NCBI GenBank assembly: GCA_024707385.1
Contig: JANPZW010000015.1
Coordinates: 496,001-560,000, forward strand
DNA: 64,000 bases
Reading direction: 5' to 3'
Source: Cellvibrionaceae bacterium
GTDB taxonomy: Bacteria; Pseudomonadota; Gammaproteobacteria; Pseudomonadales; Cellvibrionaceae
The notes beneath the pieces were generated by a model. The model did no database searches and was not told the DNA's origin. It was given only the letters and a program-made list of their open reading frames with translations. Positions 1 to 7,430 of the stretch are shown here, piece after piece. Each line of letters starts with the position of its first letter. Position 1 is the first letter of the stretch. Position numbers and translations under genes: made by a program.

Positions 1-837
1 GGGCTGAGCAAATGTTTTCTCGCGTATTGTGATTGCACCCGCCCCGATGGAGCGAAAAAAACCATTGTTGCGGCGTTTACCGGTGGTGATGCGGATTATT
101 TGCTCGTCGGTCGTAACGGCGTGTTTTACGATCGAGCAGGTAACGATTGGGATGCGACGATCACCAAACTTATCGAAAATCCCATCAGTATTCCCCAGGC
201 ATTTTTCTCACCCTACAAACGCCTGATCCGCTTTATTGAGGAGCGCGCCGCGAAAAGTGCCACCAACGCGGAAGCGTCGAGTGAATCTCTGTTGCAAAGC
301 ACGACGGAAAAAACCTTGGCCACCACGGATCCCAAAGCCGCGCAAGCTGGGCCTAAACCCAAGATAGATGTGGGCGTAGTGGCTGCACTGGGTGTCGCTG
401 TAGGTGGTATTGCCACCGCAGTGGGACTTTTGTTGCAAGCATTTTTTGGTCTTGGTTGGTTAATGCCGCTCGGTCTGATTGGTTTGCTGCTGCTGATCAG
501 CGGGCCTTCTGTTTTTATTGCCTGGTTGAAATTACGTCAACGCAACCTGGGACCAATTCTGGATGCGTCCGGTTGGGCAGTAAACGGACAGGTTAAAATC
601 AATGTTCCTTTCGGTGGTAAATTGACCGAAGTGGCGAAATTGCCACCGGGTTCGCGACGTAATCTGGCCGATCCTTACGCGGAAAAGAAAAAACCCTGGG
701 GCGCAATTCTGGTTGCGCTGCTGGTGTTGATTGCTCTGGCAGTAGGTGGCTGGTGTTTATGGACAGGCAAATGTCCCGCGTTTCCTCGGTTTAACTCATC
801 GACTGAAGTTGCGGTCGAGGCTCCGGCCGAATCTTGA
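1..837 (+). CDS. Membrane protein of unknown function, 5' end outside the window
   Basis: The reading frame is open from the first base, so the true start lies upstream and only the C-terminal 278 residues are seen. A soluble part comes first, containing LLVGRNGVFYDR and a stretch around PISIPQAFFSPYKRLIRFIEE. An Ala/Thr/Lys-rich linker follows, then two adjacent hydrophobic segments (about 379-450 and 460-525), a loop with GWAVNGQVKINVPFGG, and a last hydrophobic segment near 700-765. This looks like an inner-membrane protein with three C-terminal membrane passes. I do not recognise the family and assign no function. The downstream porin has its own promoter, so the two need not be linked. 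Confidence 0.7.
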   Translation, partial: GLSKCFLAYCDCTRPDGAKKTIVAAFTGGDADYLLVGRNGVFYDRAGNDWDATITKLIENPISIPQAFFSPYKRLIRFIEERAAKSATNAEASSESLLQSTTEKTLATTDPKAAQAGPKPKIDVGVVAALGVAVGGIATAVGLLLQAFFGLGWLMPLGLIGLLLLISGPSVFIAWLKLRQRNLGPILDASGWAVNGQVKINVPFGGKLTEVAKLPPGSRRNLADPYAEKKKPWGAILVALLVLIALAVGGWCLWTGKCPAFPRFNSSTEVAVEAPAES

Positions 838-849
838 TTTTCCTCTTCC

Positions 850-873
850 GCGGAGGACCACCCGGTCCTCCGC
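850..873 (+). terminator. Perfect 10-bp inverted repeat after the first gene
   Basis: GCGGAGGACC (850-859) and GGTCCTCCGC (864-873) pair perfectly around a 4-base loop, 13 bases after the stop codon. No U-tract follows, so this is either a weak terminator or an mRNA 3'-end stabiliser. Confidence 0.45.
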
Positions 874-934
874 AATCTCGGGTTATCAATTGTCATAATT
901 CCTTGTAAGATTGCGCCGCATTTTGGACGCCCTG

Positions 935-968
935 CTGTCATGTGTCTGTCATATTTCAATTTTATATT
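935..968 (+). promoter_or_regulatory. Pho box and -10 element upstream of the porin gene
   Basis: Two perfect CTGTCAT repeats (935-941 and 946-952) are separated by 4 bases, giving the 7-4-7 geometry of the PhoB binding site (consensus CTGTCAT-N4-CTGTCAC/T). TATATT lies at 963-968, ten bases after the second repeat, where a PhoB-dependent promoter has its -10 and the Pho box replaces the -35. The implied transcript starts near 975. Induction by phosphate starvation is inferred from the motif. Confidence 0.7.
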
Positions 969-1011
969 GCAGCACGCTATCAGATTGCATTCGAAAGAAA
1001 TGTCATCAGGT

Positions 1012-1033
1012 CCGCCAAATCGGCGGTTTTTTT
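1012..1033 (+). terminator. Terminator-like hairpin in the porin mRNA leader
   Basis: CCGCC (1012-1016) pairs with GGCGG (1022-1026) around a 5-base loop and is followed by seven T. It lies between the predicted start of the Pho-type promoter (about 975) and the porin ribosome-binding site (about 1038), so RNA polymerase must read through it to express the porin. It could be an attenuator, or the end of a leader RNA of roughly 60 nt. Confidence 0.5.
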
Positions 1034-1047
1034 ATTTGGGAGAATTT

Positions 1048-1992
1048 ATGAAGAAGTCATTAGGTTTGTGCATTGCTTTGGCTAGTCTCGGTCCAGTTGC
1101 CGCTATCGCGGATGTGACTTTGTACGGCAAAGCCAACGTCTCTTTCGAGTTGGTGGATGAGGGCGATGACTCCTACACCGCGTTGGAAAGCAACGCATCA
1201 AGAATCGGCTTTAAAGGATCGGAAAAAATCAACGATTCGATAGAGGCTATCTACCAGCTGGAATACGAAGCGCATTTGGATGACGGAAGCACTACCTTCG
1301 GTCACCGCAATCTTTTCGTTGGCATTAAAGGTGAGTTTGGCCAGATTATCGGCGGTCGTTTTGACACCCCGCTGAAAATGGCGCAAAACAAGGTGGATGT
1401 GTTCAACGATCTGCGTGGTGATATCAAAAACTTCATAACGCCCAACGATCTTCGCTCGCAAAATACGGTGATGTATACCACTCCATCTTTCAACGGTTTT
1501 GTTGGCCAGTTCGCCTACGCCTCCAGCGAAGATGATGATGTCGATAACGGCAAATCGGCGTCGATTTCCTATTCAAACGATTCCCTTTATTTGGCTTTGG
1601 CTTTCGACCAGGACATCAGAGCTGAAAATGCCGAAGCTCTGCGCGCCGTCGCTCAATATTCCGTAAGTGGCTGGCAATTCGGTCTGCTGTTTGAGCAGTC
1701 CGAGAATGAAGGTCAAGAAGAGGAAGACGCGCTGGTAGCCTCTGTGTTGTACAACCTGAACGCGGATTGGGCCATCAAGGCGCAATATGGTCAATCGGAT
1801 ATTCCGTTTACCTATGCGACGGGCTTGCAGACAGATAAGAGCGAGTCATTCAGCCTGGGTGCTGATTACAAGCTGAGCAAAAACTTCGTTGTTTACGGCT
1901 TCTACACGGATATTTCCGCAGAAGACGAAGGTGTTGTCGAGGACGTGGTGGACAACAACTACATCGGTGTAGGTGTGGATTTCCGCTTCTAA
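1048..1992 (+). CDS. Outer-membrane porin (Gram-negative porin family)
   Basis: This 314-residue protein begins with a signal peptide (MKKSLGLCIALASLGPVAAIA, cleaved before DVTLYGK) and then shows the features of trimeric general porins: a first strand DVTLYGKANVSFELV, SRIGFKGSEKI, the loop-3-type segment GGRFDTPLKM, alternating hydrophobic strands, and a C-terminal strand YIGVGVDFRF ending in Phe for BAM recognition. ATG 1048 is chosen because it has GGGAG upstream and starts the signal peptide; the in-frame start at 940 would fall inside the promoter. The Pho box upstream suggests it serves as a phosphate-starvation porin, comparable in role to PhoE. That role is inferred; solute selectivity cannot be read from the sequence. 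Confidence 0.85.
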   Translation: MKKSLGLCIALASLGPVAAIADVTLYGKANVSFELVDEGDDSYTALESNASRIGFKGSEKINDSIEAIYQLEYEAHLDDGSTTFGHRNLFVGIKGEFGQIIGGRFDTPLKMAQNKVDVFNDLRGDIKNFITPNDLRSQNTVMYTTPSFNGFVGQFAYASSEDDDVDNGKSASISYSNDSLYLALAFDQDIRAENAEALRAVAQYSVSGWQFGLLFEQSENEGQEEEDALVASVLYNLNADWAIKAQYGQSDIPFTYATGLQTDKSESFSLGADYKLSKNFVVYGFYTDISAEDEGVVEDVVDNNYIGVGVDFRF

Positions 1993-2009
1993 CAGCGACG
2001 CAAGTGCAA

Positions 2010-2037
2010 AAAAGGGGAGCTTTGGCTCCCCTTTTTT
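2010..2037. terminator. Bidirectional intrinsic terminator
   Basis: AAAAGGGGAGC (2010-2020) pairs with GCTCCCCTTTT (2025-2035), with an A-tract on the left and a T-tract on the right. It can stop the porin transcript on + and the convergent cyclophilin transcript on -. Confidence 0.9.
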
Positions 2038-2043
2038 TGTGTT

Positions 2044-2844
2044 TTATTTGCAGTACTTCCTGCGTGCCAAAACCAGCCCGGCGAGCAACAGCAAATATTC
2101 AGCTCCTGCCGCGCCGCCGCTCTTTTTCTTTTTGGGTGGTGGCGGGCTTTGTTTGATGGCCAGAACCGGTTCCAAATCCGCCGCTGTGTCGACGGCGGGA
2201 TCTGTCACTGTGACACTCAGGATCATTACGCGCTTCTGGTCTGTGATGGGCTCTCGGGCGACATAATCCAGATCTGTGTAATTGCGCAATGGGAGAGAAC
2301 CGAATGCAGTGCGGGCACCGAGATTGATCACACGAAGATTATTGATCGCGTCGACGACCGCCATTCCTTCTTCGCTAACTTGGCCAAAAGCGGTAAAACC
2401 GCCATTCTGATTGTCCAGATTGGCACTGTTGTCACTTACGTTGATAAACCACTCGGCTTGCGCACTGTTGGGATCTCCTCCGACCTTGGCCATCGCAATG
2501 GTGCCGCGCTGATTGGATAAAACTGGCTCATTTACTACAGGCGGCAGTTCTTCAATATGCGGTGTGAGATGCACCCGGTTGAGCGCAGTGAAATTGTCAT
2601 CGTAGGCAAAACCACCCGCCTGGATGACAAAGCCTTTGACCGAGCGGTGAAAAAAGGTGTTGTCGTAAGCACCGCTCTCCACATAGGCCAAAAAGTTTTC
2701 CACGGTTTCCGGTGTGTATTCGTCAAACAGGTTGACTTCGATATCACCGAGGCTGGTTTCAATCTTCACGATGGTGGCATGGGTGGCGACGCTGGCCGCG
2801 AGCAGGCCAGTGAGGAGCGAGGCTTTCAGAGCTGTAAGTCGCAT
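2044..2844 (-). CDS. Periplasmic cyclophilin-type peptidyl-prolyl isomerase with a C-terminal anchor-like tail
   Basis: A signal peptide (MRLTALKASLLTGLLAASVA) leads into a cyclophilin fold: FFHRSVKGFVIQAGGF, RGTIAMAKVGGDPNSAQAEWFINV and FTAFGQV. It should catalyse cis-trans isomerisation of prolyl bonds in exported proteins. The C-terminus is unusual: Pro/Lys-rich PPPPKKKK, then SGGAAGAEYLLLLAGLVLARRKYC, that is Gly-Gly, a short hydrophobic helix and a basic end, as in GlyGly-CTERM-type sorting tails. ATG 2844 is preferred because GAGA lies just upstream; ATG 2856 and a TTG at 2886 are alternatives. The protein is distinct from the cytosolic PpiB at 10.6 kb. The cyclophilin call is firm and the sorting-tail call moderate. 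Confidence 0.88.
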   Translation of the reverse strand: MRLTALKASLLTGLLAASVATHATIVKIETSLGDIEVNLFDEYTPETVENFLAYVESGAYDNTFFHRSVKGFVIQAGGFAYDDNFTALNRVHLTPHIEELPPVVNEPVLSNQRGTIAMAKVGGDPNSAQAEWFINVSDNSANLDNQNGGFTAFGQVSEEGMAVVDAINNLRVINLGARTAFGSLPLRNYTDLDYVAREPITDQKRVMILSVTVTDPAVDTAADLEPVLAIKQSPPPPKKKKSGGAAGAEYLLLLAGLVLARRKYCK

Positions 2845-2942
2845 GCGGGTTCTCATTGATGACGCTAATGGAAATGGGAACCGCAATTTAACAAATAGAA
2901 AGGCCCGGCATAAGTAAAAAACTGTTCCGGGCCGCCGATTGG

Positions 2943-4367
2943 CTACTGATAGACCCTCACATAATCGATTTCATAGGTGGCGGGGAAGGGCGTCTGTGCC
3001 GGATTGCCGCCGTTGTTGCCGCCGATGGCCAGATTGATAAGGACGTACATGGGTTTGCCGCGAAAGGGATTGCTGCCGTCCGGATTGATCGTCTGGTTGG
3101 TGTCGGTGACGTTCATCAAGACGTCATCCACATACAGGCGAATGCTCTGCGCGTCCCAGTCGGCGCGCCAGACATGAAAGCGCGATTCCCAGTCCGGATG
3201 CTGGTAACGCAAGGCTTCCATGGAGCGGGTGGAGGAATCCCAGGCTGCCGACCATGCGTCGCTGTTGTTGGCCTTCCAGGCGACGTTGGCGAGTATTTTG
3301 TTTTGGTAGTACTCCATAATGTCGATCTCGCCATTTTCTGGCCATTTGCCGTTGCCCAACATCCAGAAGGCGGGCCAGAGACCATTGCGTGTTTGGATGC
3401 GAGCGCGCATTTCGAAACGCCCGTAGGTCCAGCTTACTTTGCCGCGAGTATGCAGGCTGGCAGAGGTGTAGGCGGCGTTCATGTAGTTTTCCCGCCTCGC
3501 GGTAATGGTCAACACGCCGTTGGCCATATTGACGTTTTCAGGCCGTGCCACCGTGTAGTACTGGGCCTCGTTGTTGCGCACAAGGCCCTGCTCGTAGCTC
3601 CAGTAGGCGTCGCTCGGCAGACCCTGACCATTGAATTCATCGGACCACACCAGGGAGTATTGTTTTTGTCCCGGCACCAGTTCCAGGCGCCACTGCTGAT
3701 TCTGTCCGCCTTGATAGGTCCGCATGCGGATATCCCCGCCATTGGTGGTTACGCTGTTGACCACCTCAAGCGATTTACCGCTCAGACGGGAGCTGATGCT
3801 GACAAATCCACTGCCAACACTCTCGATACGCCACTGCTGGTGATTCTCCCCCAGATAGTTGTACTGGCGAACGTCAGCGCCATCGGCGGTGTTGCGGTCC
3901 CAGACATCCAGGGATTTGCCACTGTGGAAAGGCATGATCGCGTAATAGCCATTCTGCAGATCCACCACCTCAAACTGCTGATTGGTTTTGCCGCTGAACG
4001 CCCATTGAATGACGTTTGCGCCGTTTTCGCTGCTCTCGTCTGATATATCCATGGGCAGGCCGCTGAGGCGGTTGTAGATGAAATAACGGCCGGTCGCCAC
4101 CACGCCGCCACCGGAAGATGAGCTGCTCGAACTGGAGGAACTGCTGGAGCTGGACGAACTGCTTGAACTGGATGAGCTACTGGAACTGGATGAGCTACTG
4201 GAACTGGATGAACTGCTCGAAGATGAGGACGACGAAGAGCTGCTGTTGGATGAACTGGAAGAGGAGCTACTGCTGCTTGAGGTACCTCCGGAGTTGCCCC
4301 CACAGCCGACCAGCAATGCTGCCGCCAGGGAAAGGAAAATGCCGCGAAGGCCGGAAAAGATGCGCAT
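2943..4367 (-). CDS. GH16 beta-glucanase lipoprotein with polyserine linker and CBM13 module
   Basis: The 474-residue protein has a lipoprotein signal peptide with lipobox LVGC (Cys22), a polyserine linker of about 55 residues (roughly 30-85), a ricin-type CBM13 lectin domain (about 90-228, with QxW-type repeats NQQF, HQQW and NQQW), and a C-terminal GH16 domain. The GH16 catalytic motif is EIDIME (Glu347, Asp349, Glu352); the extra Met is typical of laminarinase-type endo-beta-1,3-glucanases. Other family features are WPAFWMLG and FHVWRADWD. It probably sits on the outer membrane facing out and cuts beta-1,3(1,4)-glucan or a related polysaccharide; the exact substrate is uncertain. No clear Shine-Dalgarno precedes ATG 4367. 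Confidence 0.9.
   Translation of the reverse strand: MRIFSGLRGIFLSLAAALLVGCGGNSGGTSSSSSSSSSSSNSSSSSSSSSSSSSSSSSSSSSSSSSSSSSSSSSSSSSSSSSSSSGGGVVATGRYFIYNRLSGLPMDISDESSENGANVIQWAFSGKTNQQFEVVDLQNGYYAIMPFHSGKSLDVWDRNTADGADVRQYNYLGENHQQWRIESVGSGFVSISSRLSGKSLEVVNSVTTNGGDIRMRTYQGGQNQQWRLELVPGQKQYSLVWSDEFNGQGLPSDAYWSYEQGLVRNNEAQYYTVARPENVNMANGVLTITARRENYMNAAYTSASLHTRGKVSWTYGRFEMRARIQTRNGLWPAFWMLGNGKWPENGEIDIMEYYQNKILANVAWKANNSDAWSAAWDSSTRSMEALRYQHPDWESRFHVWRADWDAQSIRLYVDDVLMNVTDTNQTINPDGSNPFRGKPMYVLINLAIGGNNGGNPAQTPFPATYEIDYVRVYQ
4113..4280 (-). repeat. Polyserine-coding low-complexity tract
   Basis: Nearly every codon encodes Ser, with a mix of AGY and TCN codons. Part of the tract is a tandem array of an 18-bp unit (4165-4182, 4183-4200, and a degenerate copy 4201-4218). 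The mixed codons suggest that the polyserine protein sequence is maintained, not just a slipping DNA repeat. Such linkers join modules in secreted hydrolases of cellulolytic marine and soil bacteria. Confidence 0.85.
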
Positions 4368-4482
4368 AGGTTATACCGCTAGTCGTTATTGAGTTCGGTA
4401 GCGGGATTATCGGGTATCTTTCACCGACCCGGCGCGAACCTGGTGGCAAATCCATAACAACAGACGCGGCGAAAGCCCCGGT

Positions 4483-4743
4483 TTATTTGCGCAAAAACTT
4501 CTGCACGTACCAGCAGGTGGCGCGGATCTCGTATCCCTGATCCCTGGCCCAGGCCAACCCCTGGCGGACGAGTTTCTCCGCAAAACCTTTGCCGCGAAAT
4601 TCCGGCGGCACGTAGGTGCTGTAGAAGTCGATGCTTTGGGCGCCTCCAGCGGAGGTGTCCAAAGCGTATTCCAACACTGCCTGCTGATTTTCGCAGGCTA
4701 GGACAAAGCGTTTTTGATCGGGCTGATGTTGAACGTTTGTCAT
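4483..4743 (-). CDS. Small GNAT-like N-acetyltransferase (YjdJ type)
   Basis: This 86-residue protein matches the compact GNAT subfamily represented by YjdJ. It has the acetyl-CoA pyrophosphate-binding motif in PPEFRGKGFAEKLV, followed by a helix and the end GYEIRATCWYVQKFL. The acceptor substrate of this subfamily is not known. The gene starts 9 bases after the stop of the nitroreductase gene on the same strand, so the two are probably co-transcribed. Confidence 0.8.
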   Translation of the reverse strand: MTNVQHQPDQKRFVLACENQQAVLEYALDTSAGGAQSIDFYSTYVPPEFRGKGFAEKLVRQGLAWARDQGYEIRATCWYVQKFLRK

Positions 4744-4752
4744 GGCAATACC

Positions 4753-5319
4753 TCAGCTATTCCAATGGTGGACACGCTCTTCCAGACTGGGGCGCACTCT
4801 TTCCTCTGGTTTCTCTTTATAGCTGCCGACATAAATAAAGCCGGCGACGCGATGATGATCTTCCATGCCGAGCAGCTTGTGGACTTTGGCATTGTAGCCG
4901 TACCACTCCGTGAGCCACTGGGCGCCAAACCCCATTGTGTGCGCCGCGAGCAAAATATTCTGGCAAGCCGCGCCGGCGGAGAGCACCTGTTCCCACTCGG
5001 GGACTTTGACGTGGTGCGCGGCGGTGGAAATCACCGCGATCACCAACGGAGCACGGGTGAGTAGTTCCGCCTGGAATTGCAGGATTTTGTTCGCCGCATC
5101 CGGATTCTCCTCCTTATAAATGTCCGCCAGCTTACGGCTGAAATCTGCCCGCGCGTCACCCGTAAAAATCACAAAACGCCAGGGGCCTAATTTGCCGTGA
5201 TCCGGCACCCGGTGGGCGGCCTGCAACAGGCTTTGCAACTGTTCCGGGGAGGGGCCGGGAGCGCACATATCTTTGACGGAAACTGAGCGGCGGGTGGTGA
5301 TGATATCGAGCAAACTCAT
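4753..5319 (-). CDS. Nitroreductase family protein (YdjA-like)
   Basis: The 188-residue FMN-dependent nitroreductase-fold protein begins MSLLDIITTRRSV, where the Arg-Arg-Ser motif contacts FMN phosphate. It continues with RVPDHGKLGPWRFV and AGAACQNILLAAHTMGFGAQW, both typical of the short YdjA branch. It should transfer hydride from NAD(P)H to a nitro or quinone-type acceptor; the physiological substrate is unknown. ATG 5319 is chosen because AGGAG lies 4 bases upstream. It leads a two-gene unit with the GNAT gene and is divergent from gltX. Confidence 0.85.
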   Translation of the reverse strand: MSLLDIITTRRSVSVKDMCAPGPSPEQLQSLLQAAHRVPDHGKLGPWRFVIFTGDARADFSRKLADIYKEENPDAANKILQFQAELLTRAPLVIAVISTAAHHVKVPEWEQVLSAGAACQNILLAAHTMGFGAQWLTEWYGYNAKVHKLLGMEDHHRVAGFIYVGSYKEKPEERVRPSLEERVHHWNS

Positions 5320-5423
5320 TGGGGCTCCTGGGTGGGCTGGAGATGGAGGAAAACGCGGCAGCATAGCGCGCGCAGGCGGACCAACTCAATCGGAGCAGCG
5401 CTGCGCGGGGGAGGGGTCTTGGG

Positions 5424-5429
5424 TATAAT
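5424..5429 (+). promoter_or_regulatory. -10 element for gltX
   Basis: A consensus TATAAT sits 33 bases before the gltX start codon. No good -35 hexamer lies 16-18 bases upstream, so only the -10 is called. Confidence 0.4.
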
Positions 5430-5461
5430 GCCGCCATTTGTTTGCAGGTCCCGGAGACACA

Positions 5462-6979
5462 ATGACCGTTCGCACCCGTATTGCCCCGTCCCCCACAGGC
5501 GATCCCCACGTAGGCACCGCCTATATTGCGCTGTTCAACTACTGTTTTGCCCGTCAGCACGGCGGTCAATTCCTCCTGCGTATTGAGGATACCGATCAGG
5601 CGCGCTCCACCGCCAAATCCGAGCAGGCCATTTTGCAATCGCTGCGCTGGCTGGGTTTGGATTGGGATGAAGGCCCGGATGTCGGCGGTCCCTGCGGCCC
5701 CTACCGGCAAAGTGAACGCAAGGATATGTATGCTCAGTACGCCGATCAGCTGCTGGCTTCCGGCCACGCCTTTCGCTGCTATCGCACAACAGCGGAACTG
5801 GATGAGCTGCGCGAGGCGCGCAAAGCCCAGGGTTTGCACACCGCGCTCAAACCCAGCGATCTGCAGCTGTCTGAAGACGAAGTGAAACGCCGGGAAGCGG
5901 CGGGTGAGCCCTTCGTGGTGCGTATGAAAGTGCCGGAAGAAGCCGGCCCATGCCCGGTGCCGGACATGTTGCGCGGCACCATTGAGCTCGACTGGAGCCA
6001 GGTGGACGCGCAGATCTTGCTCAAATCCGATGGCATGCCTACCTACCATCTGGCGAACGTGGTGGATGACCACCTGATGGGCATCACCCATGTGATCCGC
6101 GGCGAGGAGTGGATCAACTCCGCGCCGAAACATTTGCTGCTCTATCAATACTTCGGTTGGCAGGCACCGGTGCTTTGCCATTTGCCGCTGCTGCGCAATC
6201 CGGATAAAAGCAAACTCAGCAAGCGCAAAAATCCCACCAGCATCCTCTATTACCAGCGCATGGGTTATCTGCCTGAGGCGTTGCTGAATTATCTCGGGCG
6301 CATGGGTTGGTCCATGCCGGATGAAAGAGAAAAATTCTCTCTCGCCGATATGCAGGCTAATTTTGATATCAAGCGCGTCTCTTTGGGCGGGCCGATTTTC
6401 GATATCGAAAAACTCAACTGGTTGAACGGCTTGTGGATTCGCGAGGATTTAAATGTCGAGGCTTTGGCCGACCGCCTGCAGCAGTGGGCGCTCAATCGCG
6501 ACAACTTGCTCGCGGTTATTCCCCACGCCCAGCGCCGTATCAATATGCTGAGCGATTTCATGCCGCTGGTGGGCTTTTTATTGGCCGGCAATCTGCCGCT
6601 GACCGAAGCGAATTTCCAAGGACTGAAAACAGATTCGGAAACCACCATCAAAATCCTGCAATTCTGCTCATGGCGTTTCGATACCTTGGCCGATTGGAAT
6701 AAGGATTTGATTTTTGCCGAGTTGAAAGCGCTGGCCGATGGCATGCAGATCAAAATCAAAGACATGATGCCACCGCTGTTTATCGCAGTTGCCGGAACCA
6801 CCGCGTCTATTTCCGTAACGGATGCGATGGAGTTGCTCGGTTCTGATATGACCCGTGCGCGTTTGCGCAACGCCATTGAGACACTCGGCGGTGTGGGGAA
6901 TAAAACTCTGAAGTCGCTGGAAAAGGAATTTCGTTCATTAGGGCGGGGCGCTGCGGGCGAGACCGAAGGAGACAGCTAA
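5462..6979 (+). CDS. gltX: Glutamate--tRNA ligase
   Basis: This 505-residue class I synthetase charges tRNA-Glu with glutamate in the cytoplasm. The N-terminus RTRIAPSPTGDPHVGTAY holds the HIGH-type signature (HVGT), and KLSKRKNPTS is the KMSKS loop. LRIEDTDQARS and the C-terminal anticodon-binding helices complete the family pattern at the usual length. ATG 5462 has GGAG upstream; an earlier in-frame ATG at 5438 would remove the normal N-terminus spacing. The DUF1289 gene follows after 4 bases, suggesting an operon. Confidence 0.96.
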   Translation: MTVRTRIAPSPTGDPHVGTAYIALFNYCFARQHGGQFLLRIEDTDQARSTAKSEQAILQSLRWLGLDWDEGPDVGGPCGPYRQSERKDMYAQYADQLLASGHAFRCYRTTAELDELREARKAQGLHTALKPSDLQLSEDEVKRREAAGEPFVVRMKVPEEAGPCPVPDMLRGTIELDWSQVDAQILLKSDGMPTYHLANVVDDHLMGITHVIRGEEWINSAPKHLLLYQYFGWQAPVLCHLPLLRNPDKSKLSKRKNPTSILYYQRMGYLPEALLNYLGRMGWSMPDEREKFSLADMQANFDIKRVSLGGPIFDIEKLNWLNGLWIREDLNVEALADRLQQWALNRDNLLAVIPHAQRRINMLSDFMPLVGFLLAGNLPLTEANFQGLKTDSETTIKILQFCSWRFDTLADWNKDLIFAELKALADGMQIKIKDMMPPLFIAVAGTTASISVTDAMELLGSDMTRARLRNAIETLGGVGNKTLKSLEKEFRSLGRGAAGETEGDS

Positions 6980-6983
6980 TTCC

Positions 6984-7430
6984 ATGCTCACCCGCATCAA
7001 GACTCCCTGCATAGGCGTTTGTTCCACCGGCATAGGCGATAGCGTATGCAGGGGTTGCAAACGTTTTGCCCACGAGGTGATCGGTTGGAACGCATATTCC
7101 GAAGCGGAGCGCGATTCGATTATGCAGCGTATCGAAACACTGCTCAGTCAGGTGGTGCAAAACCATATTCGTGTGATCGATGCGGCCAAGCTGCAGGAGC
7201 AGCTCGAACAGCAGCGGGTGCGGATTTATCCCGGATTGAATATTTATTGTCAGGCATTCGAAGCCATTCGCACCTTCGGCGGCCAATTAAAGGATTTGGA
7301 CTGGATTGGTTGTGAGGCTTTGCCCGCTCACCGGGATCTGCCTGTCAGTGAAATCAAAAAATCCATGGATGACGCGTTTTATCTTCTTTCCAGTGCTCAT
7401 TACGAGCGTTATTTTCCGGTGTTGACTTGA
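6984..7430 (+). CDS. DUF1289 Cys-rich protein
   Basis: The first 30 residues carry the DUF1289 signature, TPCIGVC then CRGCKRF, a four-cysteine cluster proposed to bind metal or Fe-S. The remaining part of the 148 residues is a helical region I do not recognise. The gene begins 4 bases after gltX, and its TGA overlaps the ATG of the miaE frame by one base. It is therefore part of a gltX-DUF1289-miaE run, which hints at a link to tRNA, but the function is unknown. Confidence 0.75.
   Translation: MLTRIKTPCIGVCSTGIGDSVCRGCKRFAHEVIGWNAYSEAERDSIMQRIETLLSQVVQNHIRVIDAAKLQEQLEQQRVRIYPGLNIYCQAFEAIRTFGGQLKDLDWIGCEALPAHRDLPVSEIKKSMDDAFYLLSSAHYERYFPVLT

Noticed and set aside
3174..4043. A 289-codon plus-strand frame antisense to the GH16 gene
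   Set aside because: The minus-strand GH16/CBM13 domains are clear; the antisense frame has no motif or start signal.
4165..4218. Tandem 18-bp units that could suggest a CRISPR-like or satellite array
   Set aside because: There are no unique spacers; the units encode the polyserine linker.
4118..4369. Cys/Trp/Asn-rich frame opposite the polyserine tract
   Set aside because: It is an artefact of the 18-bp serine-codon repeats read on the other strand.
5156..6181. A 341-codon minus-strand frame across the nitroreductase and gltX starts
   Set aside because: It spans two real genes and their promoter region and has a shadow-like composition.
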